From assembly GCA_046047615.1 (NCBI GenBank), contig JBJOHO010000032.1, positions 27,847 to 91,846 on the forward strand: a stretch of 64,000 bases of DNA. The letters are read 5' to 3'. Source of the stretch: ZC4RG30 sp046047615. Its GTDB lineage: Bacteria > Pseudomonadota > Gammaproteobacteria > Steroidobacterales > Steroidobacteraceae. This document shows positions 1 through 7,252 of this stretch, in pieces (the stretch's first letter is position 1; each line of letters opens with the position of its first letter). The notes under the pieces were generated by a model. That model was given only the letters and a program-made list of their open reading frames with translations. It made no database searches and was not told the DNA's origin. The position numbers were made by a program, and so were the translations under genes.

Positions 1-497
1 ACCACCGTGAGGCCGTCGGGCTTGTGCAGGTCGGAGGCGATCTTCGCCACGAGCTTGTTGCTCGCCACACCAATGGAGATCGTCAGCCCGGTGACCTCGC
101 GCACCCGGGCCTTGATCGCACGCGCGATCGTCTCCCCGTCACCGTGCAGGCGCCGGCTGGCGGTCACGTCCAGGAAGGCCTCGTCCAGCGACAGGCCCTC
201 CACCAGCGGCGTGTACTGGCGGAACACCTCGAACACCTGGCGCGACACCGCCTGGTAGCGTTCGAAGCGTGGCCTTACGCAGATGGCGTGTGGACAGCGC
301 TGCAGCGCCTGCCGCACCGGCATGGCGGAGCGCACGCCGAAGCGGCGCACTTCATAACTCGCTGCCGCAACGACACCACGCCCGCCCGTGCCACCCACGA
401 TGACCGGCAGGCCTGCCAGCGCCGGATTGTCGTGCTGCTCCACCGAGGCGTAGAACGCGTCCATGTCGGCGTGCAGGAGGGTCCTGTCTGCCGCCAT
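1..497 (-). CDS. dinB: DNA polymerase IV (Y-family), C-terminal part cut off by the window
   Basis: Translesion DNA polymerase that extends past damaged or mismatched primer ends. The first 165 residues are present, reading from an ATG whose A is at 497. They carry the Y-family start HADMDAFYASVE (residues 9-20, metal Asp11, steric-gate region Phe15/Tyr16) and the SLDEAFLDVT motif (103-112) with catalytic Asp105 and Glu106. A helix-hairpin-helix segment begins near VTGLTISIGVASNKLVAKIASD before the sequence runs off the window. The gene starts only 5 nt after the dnaG stop, so it is probably co-transcribed with primase. The C-terminal little-finger domain cannot be inspected. Confidence 0.95.
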   Translation of the reverse strand, partial: MAADRTLLHADMDAFYASVEQHDNPALAGLPVIVGGTGGRGVVAAASYEVRRFGVRSAMPVRQALQRCPHAICVRPRFERYQAVSRQVFEVFRQYTPLVEGLSLDEAFLDVTASRRLHGDGETIARAIKARVREVTGLTISIGVASNKLVAKIASDLHKPDGLTV

Positions 498-502
498 GCG
501 AC

Positions 503-2323
503 TCAGTCTCCGGCGGGGCGGCCGCGCGCCAAGCGGGTCGACAACTGCGTGAGCGCCTGTTTTTCGGCCGCGTCGAGTTCGTGGCCCGTGGCTGATTTCT
601 GGATCAGCGCGTCGAGCCGTTGGCGGTCGGCCTCGGTGACCAGCCGCAGCGCGGCGTGGTGCAGCTCGTTGCGGGCGGCGACTTCGTCCGGGACCAGCGC
701 CTCGCTGGCCGCCAGCTGCTCCAGCCGCCCGATGTGCGGGTGCTCGCGCCAGCGCTCCAGCACCTGTGCCGTGCTGCGGGCAGGCCGCTGCGCCAGGTCC
801 TCGAGAAGCTGGCCGAGCGTGTCGGTCCCGGGCACGCCTGAGGCCGCCAGGGCAGCGCGCAGTCCGGCGTCGATGCCGGCGGCAGCCGCGGGGAAATGCA
901 GCAGGGTCTGGATGGCCTGGCTTACCAGGCCGCCGCGCCCGGCGCTGCGCCGCAATCCCCCCACGATGGGCGCACGCCGTTCCGGGCCGCCTTGTGGCGC
1001 CGGGGCTTCGGCGACCGGCCCGACGATCCGCAGGAAGCGCTCGGGAGCGACGCGGATGGCCTCCGCCAGGCGCTCCAGCAGCAACTCGCGGTAGGGGCCC
1101 TCCGGCAACCGTTCGAGCAGCGGCTTGGCCTGGGCCACGAAACGCGCCTTGCCGTCGGCGTGGGAGACGTCCACCTGCTCGAGCAGGTGCTGCACCAGGT
1201 ACTCCGAGAGCGGCAGTGCCGTGGCATAGCGGGCTTCGAAAGCGGCCGCGCCTTCCTTGCCGACCAAGGTGTCGGGATCCTCGCCTTCCGGCAGGAACAG
1301 GAAGCGCAGTTCGCGTCCTGCCTGCGCCTCGGGCAGCGCGTTGTTGAGTGCGCGCCAGGCAGCGGCACGGCCGGCCTTGTCGCCATCGAAGCAGAACAGG
1401 ATCTCGCTGCAGACGCGGAAAGCGCGGCGCAGATGCTCGGCTGTGGTGGCCGTGCCCAGCGTGGCCACGGCATAGTGGATGCCGGCCTGGTGCAGACGCA
1501 CCACGTCCATGTATCCCTCGACCACCAGCAACCGCGTCACCGGCGCGCGCTGTTGCCGGACCTCGTAGAGGCCGTAGAGCTCGCGGCCCTTGTGGAACAG
1601 CGCGGTTTCCGGCGAATTGAGGTACTTGGGCTCGCCCTGGTCGATGATCCGGCCGCCGAAGGCGAGCACCCGGCCGCGCGCGTCGCGGATCGGGAACATG
1701 AGCCGGTCCCGGAAGCGGTCGTAGTACGGATCGCGCGACTCGCCGGGGCTGCGTTCGCGCTCGATCAGCAGGCCGGCATCCAGCAGGCGCTTGCGCGCCG
1801 CGTCGTCCCTGCCATGGCGCTTGAGCACGGCATCCCAGGCGGCGGGCGCGTAGCCGATCGCGAAGCGCTCCAGCGACGCCGCATCGAGGCCGCGCCGCTG
1901 CACGTACGCACGCGCCTTGTCGCTGCCGCCGAGCGCCTCGCGATAGAAACGGGCGACTTCGCCCATCAGCCCGTACAGGTCGTCGCCCGGGGCGCGCACC
2001 GGCGCGACGCCGGGTGGTGGGGCCTCGCGCGGCACTTCCACGCCGAGCCGCGACGCCAGCTCCTCCACTGCTTCGGGGAACGGCAGGCGGTCGTGGTTCA
2101 TCAGGAAACCCAGCGCGGTACCATGCGCGCCGCAGCCGAAGCAGTGGTAGAACTGCTTGGCCGGGCTGACCCAGAACGACGGTGTCTTCTCGTCGTGGAA
2201 GGGGCAGCAGGCGCGGTACTCGCGGCCCGCTTTTTTCAGGGGCACGCGCGAGCCGATCAGTTCCACGATGTCGGCCCGGGCCACCAGGTCGTCGATGAAA
2301 TGCTGGGGGATCCGCCCGGACAT
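503..2323 (-). CDS. dnaG: DNA primase
   Basis: Makes RNA primers for replication, working with the DnaB helicase. The 606-residue length is normal. The N-terminal CHC2 zinc finger is intact (Cys40, His43, Cys61, Cys64). The RNA-polymerase core contains DRFRDRLMFPI near 203-212, and the TOPRIM motif has VVEGYMD around Glu269 and FCFDGDKAG with Asp313 and Asp315. Residues after ~450 form the expected helicase-interaction region. In many proteobacteria dnaG lies in the rpsU-(yqeY)-dnaG-rpoD macromolecular synthesis operon. Here an opposite-strand transporter separates it from yqeY, and dinB rather than rpoD follows it. Confidence 0.98.
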   Translation of the reverse strand: MSGRIPQHFIDDLVARADIVELIGSRVPLKKAGREYRACCPFHDEKTPSFWVSPAKQFYHCFGCGAHGTALGFLMNHDRLPFPEAVEELASRLGVEVPREAPPPGVAPVRAPGDDLYGLMGEVARFYREALGGSDKARAYVQRRGLDAASLERFAIGYAPAAWDAVLKRHGRDDAARKRLLDAGLLIERERSPGESRDPYYDRFRDRLMFPIRDARGRVLAFGGRIIDQGEPKYLNSPETALFHKGRELYGLYEVRQQRAPVTRLLVVEGYMDVVRLHQAGIHYAVATLGTATTAEHLRRAFRVCSEILFCFDGDKAGRAAAWRALNNALPEAQAGRELRFLFLPEGEDPDTLVGKEGAAAFEARYATALPLSEYLVQHLLEQVDVSHADGKARFVAQAKPLLERLPEGPYRELLLERLAEAIRVAPERFLRIVGPVAEAPAPQGGPERRAPIVGGLRRSAGRGGLVSQAIQTLLHFPAAAAGIDAGLRAALAASGVPGTDTLGQLLEDLAQRPARSTAQVLERWREHPHIGRLEQLAASEALVPDEVAARNELHHAALRLVTEADRQRLDALIQKSATGHELDAAEKQALTQLSTRLARGRPAGD

Positions 2324-2358
2324 GGTGCGGAGTCTACCCGAGCCCAGGGAGGGCGCCG

Positions 2359-3642
2359 ATGAACGAGCTGGTCGATTCCGCCTGTGCCAAGGTCAGCCGG
2401 CGCCTGCTGCCGTTCCTGCTGCTGCTCTACATCGTGGCCTGGCTCGACCGCGTGAATGTCGGCTTCGCCGCCTTGCAGATGAACGAGGACCTGGGATTCA
2501 GTGCGGCGGTCTACGGTTTCGGCGCCGGTGTCTTCTTCATCGGTTACGCACTGTTCGAGGTGCCCAGCAACGTGATCCTGGCGCGCGTCGGTGCGCGGCG
2601 CTGGATCGCCCGCATCATGGTGACCTGGGGCCTGGTCTCGGTGGGGATGATGTTCGTCAGCGGACCCCTGGAGTTCTACGTGCTGCGCTTCGTGCTCGGC
2701 GTGGCTGAAGCCGGCTTCCTGCCCGGCGTCATCTACTACCTGGGCCAGTGGTTCCCGCGGGCGCAGCGGGCCCGTGCGATCTCCTGGTTCATGGTGGGCA
2801 TCCCGCTGTCCACCGTGGTCGGCGCCCCGGTGGCGGGCCTGCTGCTGGGCATGGACGGCCTGCAGGGTCTTGCCGGGTGGCAATGGCTGTTCCTGCTCGA
2901 GGGCCTGCCCGCGGTGCTGCTCGGTCTCGTGGTCTGGCGTCACCTGCCCGACCGCCCCGCTGATGCGCGCTGGCTGACGCCGGCGGAAAGCGATGCCCTT
3001 GAGGCACAAGTGGCGCGGGAACAGACGGAAACCACTGCCCGACATGCCGTGGGCGTCGGTCGCGCGTTGTTCCACCCCACGGTCTGGCTGCTCGGCCTGG
3101 TACTGTTTGCCTGCCAGTGCGGCAGCTATGGGCTGACCTTGTGGATCCCGCAGATCGTCAAGGGACTTTCGGGGGCCGGCGACCTCTGGGTGGGCTTCAT
3201 CTCGGCCATCCCCTACGTGGCCGCCGCCGCAGGCATGGTGCTTATCGGCGCAAGCTCCGACCGCCACGGTGAGCGCTTCTGGCATGTGGCCGTGCCCAGC
3301 CTGGTGGGTGCGGCAGGCTTTGCCGCCAGTGCCGTCCTGATGTCACCGGTGCCAGGTCTCATCGCCCTGACGGTCGCGGCGGTCGGTGACCTTGGCAGCC
3401 GGGGGCCGTTCTGGGCGCTGCCGCCGCGTTTCCTGGCGGGTAGCGCCCTTGCAGCGGGCATCGCCCTGATCAACACATTGGGCTCGCTGGGCGGCTTCGT
3501 CGGCCCTTATGCGGTGGGTCTGGTGAAAGAGGCCACGGGCGGCTTCACGGGAGGCTTGTTGCTGCTCTCCGCGCTGCTGGTGGCCAGCGCCATCGCGACG
3601 CTGTGGCTGCGGCGCTCGGCGGTGCTGGCCGGGAGAGGCTGA
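2359..3642 (+). CDS. MFS transporter, ACS (anion:cation symporter) type
   Basis: Inner-membrane secondary transporter of 427 residues with about 12 hydrophobic segments. The N-terminus, YIVAWLDRVNVGFAALQM in TM1 and FGAGVFFIGYALFEVPSN in TM2, followed by an ARVGARRWIARIMVTWG loop, is typical of the ACS family (phthalate, 4-hydroxyphenylacetate, tartrate and glucarate permeases). Substrates in this family are usually organic anions; the exact one cannot be read here. An AGGGAGG ribosome site lies 7 nt before the ATG. The start is only 35 bp from the divergent dnaG start and the stop abuts a minus-strand micro-ORF, so the gene looks inserted into the rpsU-yqeY-dnaG block. Confidence 0.88.
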   Translation: MNELVDSACAKVSRRLLPFLLLLYIVAWLDRVNVGFAALQMNEDLGFSAAVYGFGAGVFFIGYALFEVPSNVILARVGARRWIARIMVTWGLVSVGMMFVSGPLEFYVLRFVLGVAEAGFLPGVIYYLGQWFPRAQRARAISWFMVGIPLSTVVGAPVAGLLLGMDGLQGLAGWQWLFLLEGLPAVLLGLVVWRHLPDRPADARWLTPAESDALEAQVAREQTETTARHAVGVGRALFHPTVWLLGLVLFACQCGSYGLTLWIPQIVKGLSGAGDLWVGFISAIPYVAAAAGMVLIGASSDRHGERFWHVAVPSLVGAAGFAASAVLMSPVPGLIALTVAAVGDLGSRGPFWALPPRFLAGSALAAGIALINTLGSLGGFVGPYAVGLVKEATGGFTGGLLLLSALLVASAIATLWLRRSAVLAGRG

Positions 3643-3753
3643 TCAGGGCTTGTCGTCGTCGCGCAACCGCTGGCGCAGGCGGCGGTAGAGGCTGGTGCCG
3701 ATGATGCCCACCAGCACGCCGATCATGACCAGCAGCGCCAGTCGGGGCGCCAT
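3643..3753 (-). CDS. Small single-span membrane protein, 36 residues
   Basis: A micro-ORF that starts 1 nt after the yqeY stop (TGACATG) and so is probably translationally coupled to it. The product begins MAPRLALLVMIGVLVG, has one hydrophobic stretch (residues 5-23) and ends in a basic then acidic tail (RRLRQRLRDDDKP). That predicts one inner-membrane span with a cytosolic basic tail. The stop abuts the convergent MFS stop. I do not recognise a family and assign no function. Coupling and clear membrane topology argue that it is translated; the short length is the main doubt. Confidence 0.55.
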   Translation of the reverse strand: MAPRLALLVMIGVLVGIIGTSLYRRLRQRLRDDDKP

Positions 3754-3754
3754 G

Positions 3755-4201
3755 TCAGCCGCCGAGCAGGGCCTTGATGCGGCCCCCGACGACGCCCATG
3801 TCGGCACGGCCTGCAGCCTGGGCCTTCACCTGGCCCATCACTTTGCCCATGTCCTTGATGGACGCCGCGCCGGTGGCAGCGATGACCTCGCGGATCAGGG
3901 CGTCGAGTTCGGCCTCGGACAGCGGCTCGGGCAGATAGCCCTGCAGCACTGCCATCTCCGCCAGTTCCTTGGCGGCAAGATCGGGCCGACCGCCCGCCTC
4001 GAACTGCGTGATCGATTCCTTGCGCTGCTTGACCATCTTCTCGAGGACGGCCAGCACCTGCGCATCGTCGAGCGTGATGCGCTCGTCGACTTCGCGCTGC
4101 TTGATCGCGGAAAGGACCAGGCGGATGGTGGCGAGACGCTCCTTCTCGCCGGAGCGCATCGCCGACTTCATGTCCTCGGTGATGCGCTCTTTCAGGGCCA
4201 T
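3755..4201 (-). CDS. yqeY: GatB/YqeY domain protein
   Basis: 148-residue protein of the YqeY family, related to the C-terminal tRNA-binding tail domain of GatB. Its exact job is unclear; genetic context links it to translation. The start chosen is MALKERITEDMKSAMRSGEK, 4 nt after the rpsU stop. An upstream in-frame ATG at 4234 would add 11 residues and overlap rpsU by 29 nt, and family members start at this internal Met. The helical body with KQRKESITQFEAGGRPDLAAKE and the C-terminal DMGKVMGQVKA segment are typical. It sits between rpsU and the position normally held by dnaG. Confidence 0.93.
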   Translation of the reverse strand: MALKERITEDMKSAMRSGEKERLATIRLVLSAIKQREVDERITLDDAQVLAVLEKMVKQRKESITQFEAGGRPDLAAKELAEMAVLQGYLPEPLSEAELDALIREVIAATGAASIKDMGKVMGQVKAQAAGRADMGVVGGRIKALLGG

Positions 4202-4205
4202 GGCG

Positions 4206-4418
4206 TCAGGCCCGGGCGCGGGACTCGCCGCCACGCGACGAGCGCTTGAGGTGCCGCTTCACGGCGGCGGCCTTCTTGCGCTTGCGTTCCTGGGTCGGCT
4301 TTTCGTAGAACTCGCGGCGACGCAGCTCGGAGAGCACGCCGGCCTTCTCGCAGGCACGCTTGAAACGCCGCAGGGCGACGTCGAAATATTCATTTTCGCG
4401 GACACGGACACTGGGCAT
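4206..4418 (-). CDS. rpsU: 30S ribosomal protein bS21
   Basis: Small-subunit protein near the 16S anti-Shine-Dalgarno region, involved in initiation. The 70-residue product begins MPSVRVRENEYFDVALRRFK, contains RACEKAGVLSELRRREFYEK and ends in a strongly basic tail, as expected. A longer open frame upstream is rejected because all homologues start at this Met, which has a GAGG site 7 nt before it. First gene of an rpsU-yqeY unit, divergent from tsaD. A sigma-70 promoter candidate lies at 4472-4500. Confidence 0.97.
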   Translation of the reverse strand: MPSVRVRENEYFDVALRRFKRACEKAGVLSELRRREFYEKPTQERKRKKAAAVKRHLKRSSRGGESRARA

Positions 4419-4471
4419 CGAAACCTCGGCCGGTGCTTTGTGGGTCGATGGGCTGTAAAACCGGGCCGCGA

Positions 4472-4500
4472 AGTGTACGGCCCATGCGCGCAAAACGCAA
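4472..4500 (-). promoter_or_regulatory. Sigma-70 promoter candidate for rpsU
   Basis: On the minus strand, TTGCGT (4495-4500) and TACACT (4472-4477) are separated by 17 bp. The -35 keeps the TTG and the -10 keeps four of six consensus bases. Transcription would start near 4465, giving a leader of about 45 nt to rpsU. Confidence 0.5.
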
Positions 4501-4536
4501 AGGCTTGTCGCAGCGGGATGCGGCACAATGCGTGCC

Positions 4537-5595
4537 ATGCGGGTCCTGGCCATCGAATCCTCCTGCGATGAAAGCGCCGTGGCGGTACTTGATTCCCGCC
4601 ACGGGCTGCTGGCGCACCAGCTTTACAGCCAGGTGGACCTGCATCGCGTCTATGGCGGCGTGGTGCCCGAACTGGCCTCCCGGGATCATGTGCGGCGACT
4701 GCTGCCGCTGCTGCGGGCGGCCTTGGCCGAGGCCGCCGCCCACACCCCGGGCGAGGTGGATGCGGTGGCCTACACCGCAGGCCCGGGGCTCGTCGGCGCG
4801 CTGCTGAGTGGCGCCGCCCTGGCGCGCAGCTACGCTTTCGCGCGCGGCCTGCCCGCCGTCGGCGTGCATCATCTGGAGGGGCACCTGCTGGCACCCCTGC
4901 TCGAGGACCGTCCGCCGCCGGTGCCGCACCTCGCCCTGCTGGTCTCGGGGGGGCACACGCAGCTGGTGGTGGTGCGTGGCCTTGGCCGCTACGAGCTGCT
5001 GGGCGAGACCCGCGACGATGCCGCCGGCGAGGCCTTCGACAAATCCGCGAAGCTGCTCGGCCTGCCCTATCCCGGTGGGCCGGAGCTGGCGCGTTTGGCC
5101 GGGGAGGGCGTGGCCGGGCGCCATGTATTTCCGCGGCCGATGCTCGACCGTCCCGGGTTCGAGTTCAGTTTCTCCGGCCTGAAGACCGCCGTCGCACTGG
5201 CTGCCCGTGAACGGCCGCTCGACGCGCAACGCCGCGCCGACATCTCGCGCGGCGTGCAGGACGCCATCGTCGTGACGCTCACCACCAAGCTGCTGCGTGC
5301 CCTGGACCATACCGGCCTGCAGCACGTGGTGGTCGCCGGTGGCGTCGGTGCCAACCGCGCCCTGCGGGCCGCGCTCGCCGAGGCAGTGGTGGCGCGCGGT
5401 GGCGAGGTCTACTACCCGCGCATCGAGTTCTGCACCGATAATGCGGCCATGATCGCTGTCGCCGGCTTGCTGCGGCTGCGCAGCGGCGGTGCGGCCGACG
5501 ACCTCGCCATCCATGCCAGGGCGACCTGGCCACTCTCCGATCTGCCCGCCCCGGAAGGGGCGGCCCCTGCCTGGGACTACAAAGAGCACGCATGA
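4537..5595 (+). CDS. tsaD: tRNA N6-adenosine threonylcarbamoyltransferase
   Basis: Kae1/TsaD enzyme that transfers the threonylcarbamoyl group to A37 of ANN-decoding tRNAs, with TsaB and TsaE. The start MRVLAIESSCDESAVAV is preferred to an ATG three codons upstream. The ASKHA fold motifs are present: SSCDESAVAV at the phosphate-1 loop, metal-binding HHLEGH (His111, His115), VSGGHTQLV, and GGVGANRALR near the C-terminus. Its 352 residues fit the family. The divergent rpsU/tsaD pair is widely conserved. tsaD overlaps folB by 4 nt (ATGA). Confidence 0.97.
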   Translation: MRVLAIESSCDESAVAVLDSRHGLLAHQLYSQVDLHRVYGGVVPELASRDHVRRLLPLLRAALAEAAAHTPGEVDAVAYTAGPGLVGALLSGAALARSYAFARGLPAVGVHHLEGHLLAPLLEDRPPPVPHLALLVSGGHTQLVVVRGLGRYELLGETRDDAAGEAFDKSAKLLGLPYPGGPELARLAGEGVAGRHVFPRPMLDRPGFEFSFSGLKTAVALAARERPLDAQRRADISRGVQDAIVVTLTTKLLRALDHTGLQHVVVAGGVGANRALRAALAEAVVARGGEVYYPRIEFCTDNAAMIAVAGLLRLRSGGAADDLAIHARATWPLSDLPAPEGAAPAWDYKEHA

Positions 5596-5966
5596 ACGAG
5601 TCGACCGACCGAGTCTTCCTCCGGGGCCTCGCGATCCAGACCACCATCGGATTCATCGAGTGGGAACGCCACGTCAAGCAGACGGTGGTGATCGACCTGG
5701 AGATCCCCGTCGACTGCGCCCGTGCGGCGCGCGCGGATGATGTCGTCGACACCGTCGACTACAAGCGCATCGCCAAGCGCAGCATCGCCTTTGTCGAGGC
5801 GGCCGAGTTCAAGCTGGTGGAAACGCTGGCGCACCGCCTTGCGATGACGCTGCTGGATGAATTCGACATCGCCTGGATCAAGCTCACCGTGAACAAGCCG
5901 GGTGCCATCCGCGGTTCGCGTGATGTCGGCGTCAGCATCGAGCGCCACAAGCCCGCCACGCCGTGA
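5592..5966 (+). CDS. folB: Dihydroneopterin aldolase
   Basis: Folate synthesis: cleaves 7,8-dihydroneopterin to 6-hydroxymethyl-7,8-dihydropterin and glycolaldehyde in the cytosol. The 124-residue product has TIGFIEWER (Glu23), VDTVDYKRIAK, and the C-terminal LTVNKPGAIRGSRDVGVSIER that carries the conserved lysine. The start overlaps the tsaD stop by 4 nt and the end overlaps folK by 4 nt (GTGA). The product is the direct substrate of FolK, so the pair performs successive steps. Confidence 0.95.
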   Translation: MNESTDRVFLRGLAIQTTIGFIEWERHVKQTVVIDLEIPVDCARAARADDVVDTVDYKRIAKRSIAFVEAAEFKLVETLAHRLAMTLLDEFDIAWIKLTVNKPGAIRGSRDVGVSIERHKPATP

Positions 5967-6472
5967 GCGGCACCACGGCCTATGTGTCCGCCGGCAGCAA
6001 TGTCGACGTCGAGGCCAACCTGCGCCGGGCCGCCGCCGAGCTGCGGCGCAGCTATCCGGGCGCCTGCTTTTCCAGTTGCTGGCAAAGCCCGGCCTTCGGC
6101 TTCGACGGGGCCGACTTCGTCAACGTGAGTGTCGCCTTGCCGGTGCCGGCCGGTGTCGACGTGCTTGCGCTCAATCGCGACCTGGAGCGCATCGAGGGCC
6201 TGTGCGGCCGGCTTCCGGGCGCGCCGCGCTGGGCCCCCCGGACCATGGACCTCGACATCCTGCTGTTCGGTGACCAGGTCGGCGAGGTGGGTGGGCTCAC
6301 CCTGCCGCGGCCCTCGCTGCTGGAGTGGGCGTTCATGCTGGGCCCGACCGCCGAGCTGGCGCCGGACCTGGTGCATCCCCTGACGGGGCGCAGCCTGGCG
6401 TCCCACTGGGCAGCCTTCGACCACAGCGTCACGCCGCTGACGCGGCTGGACCTTGATCTCTCACGTGGATGA
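5963..6472 (+). CDS. folK: 2-amino-4-hydroxy-6-hydroxymethyldihydropteridine pyrophosphokinase
   Basis: HPPK transfers pyrophosphate from ATP to hydroxymethyldihydropterin before the FolP step. The 169-residue product shows SAGSNVDVEANLRRA, ADFVNVSVAL, the ATP-binding R-x-P-R-W-A-P-R segment and the metal-binding RTMDLDILLFGD with two aspartates. The GTG start is supported by the GTGA overlap with folB. The gene faces folM, a pteridine reductase, across a 23-bp gap, so three folate genes cluster here. Confidence 0.94.
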   Translation: MSGTTAYVSAGSNVDVEANLRRAAAELRRSYPGACFSSCWQSPAFGFDGADFVNVSVALPVPAGVDVLALNRDLERIEGLCGRLPGAPRWAPRTMDLDILLFGDQVGEVGGLTLPRPSLLEWAFMLGPTAELAPDLVHPLTGRSLASHWAAFDHSVTPLTRLDLDLSRG

Positions 6473-6495
6473 GGCGTGGCCGCGCCCGGGCGGCG

Positions 6496-7242
6496 TCAAC
6501 CGTGGATGCTGCGCCCTCCGTCGACCGCCAGCACCTGGCCCGTCACGTAGGGCGCATGGGCTGCGAAGAACAGTGCAGCCCGCGCGATGTCCTCGGGCGA
6601 GCCGCGACGCTTGAGCAGCGTGCGATCGATGATCTCGGTCTTCTTTGTCTCATCCAGGCCTTCGTCAGGGAACATCACCGGACCGGGAGCGATGGCATTC
6701 ACGCGGATGCGGGGCCCCAGGTCCCGGGCCAGTGCCTGGGTCAGCATGATCAACCCGGCCTTGGCCGCGCTGTAGACCGGGAAGCTCTTGAGCGGCCGCT
6801 GGCCATGGATGTCGACGATGTTGAGGATCAAGCCATCGCTGCGTTGCAGTGCCGGAATGGCCGCCTGCGACAGGAACAGCGGGGCCTTGAGGTTGGTGCC
6901 GATCAGGTCGTCCCACTGCGCGGTGGTCACACTGCCCAGCGGTGTCGGATAGAAACTCGAGGCGTTGTTGACCAGGATGTCGAGCCGGCCGAAGCCCGAC
7001 AAGGTCGCCTCCACGAGGCGGGGCAAGCCGGCGGTGTCGAGCAGGTCGCCTTGCAACAGGCAGGCCGAACCCGGGCGCAGCGCCTCGAGCGACTGCAGCA
7101 GCGCGTCCGCGTCGGCGCCGGGGCGCCGGTGGTGGATGGCGACGCGGGCGCCAGCGGCGTGCAGCGTGCGCGCGATGCAGGCACCGACGCGGCGGGCGCC
7201 TCCGGTGACCAGTACTACCTTGCCGTCGAGGGGGCGTTCCAT
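6496..7242 (-). CDS. folM: Pteridine reductase-like short-chain dehydrogenase
   Basis: NADPH-dependent SDR of 248 residues. The cofactor loop reads VTGGARRVG (TGxxxRxG), the variant that marks pteridine reductases and FolM rather than ordinary SDRs with TGxxxGxG. It is followed by NNASSFYPTPLG and the catalytic YSAAKAG pair. The likely substrate is dihydromonapterin, dihydrobiopterin or dihydrofolate. The start MERPLDGKVVLVTGG is chosen because upstream codons have no SDR similarity. The ATG lies only 10 bp from the divergent midA ATG. Context with folB-folK supports a pterin role. Confidence 0.85.
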   Translation of the reverse strand: MERPLDGKVVLVTGGARRVGACIARTLHAAGARVAIHHRRPGADADALLQSLEALRPGSACLLQGDLLDTAGLPRLVEATLSGFGRLDILVNNASSFYPTPLGSVTTAQWDDLIGTNLKAPLFLSQAAIPALQRSDGLILNIVDIHGQRPLKSFPVYSAAKAGLIMLTQALARDLGPRIRVNAIAPGPVMFPDEGLDETKKTEIIDRTLLKRRGSPEDIARAALFFAAHAPYVTGQVLAVDGGRSIHG

Positions 7243-7252
7243 GGAGCCAAGT

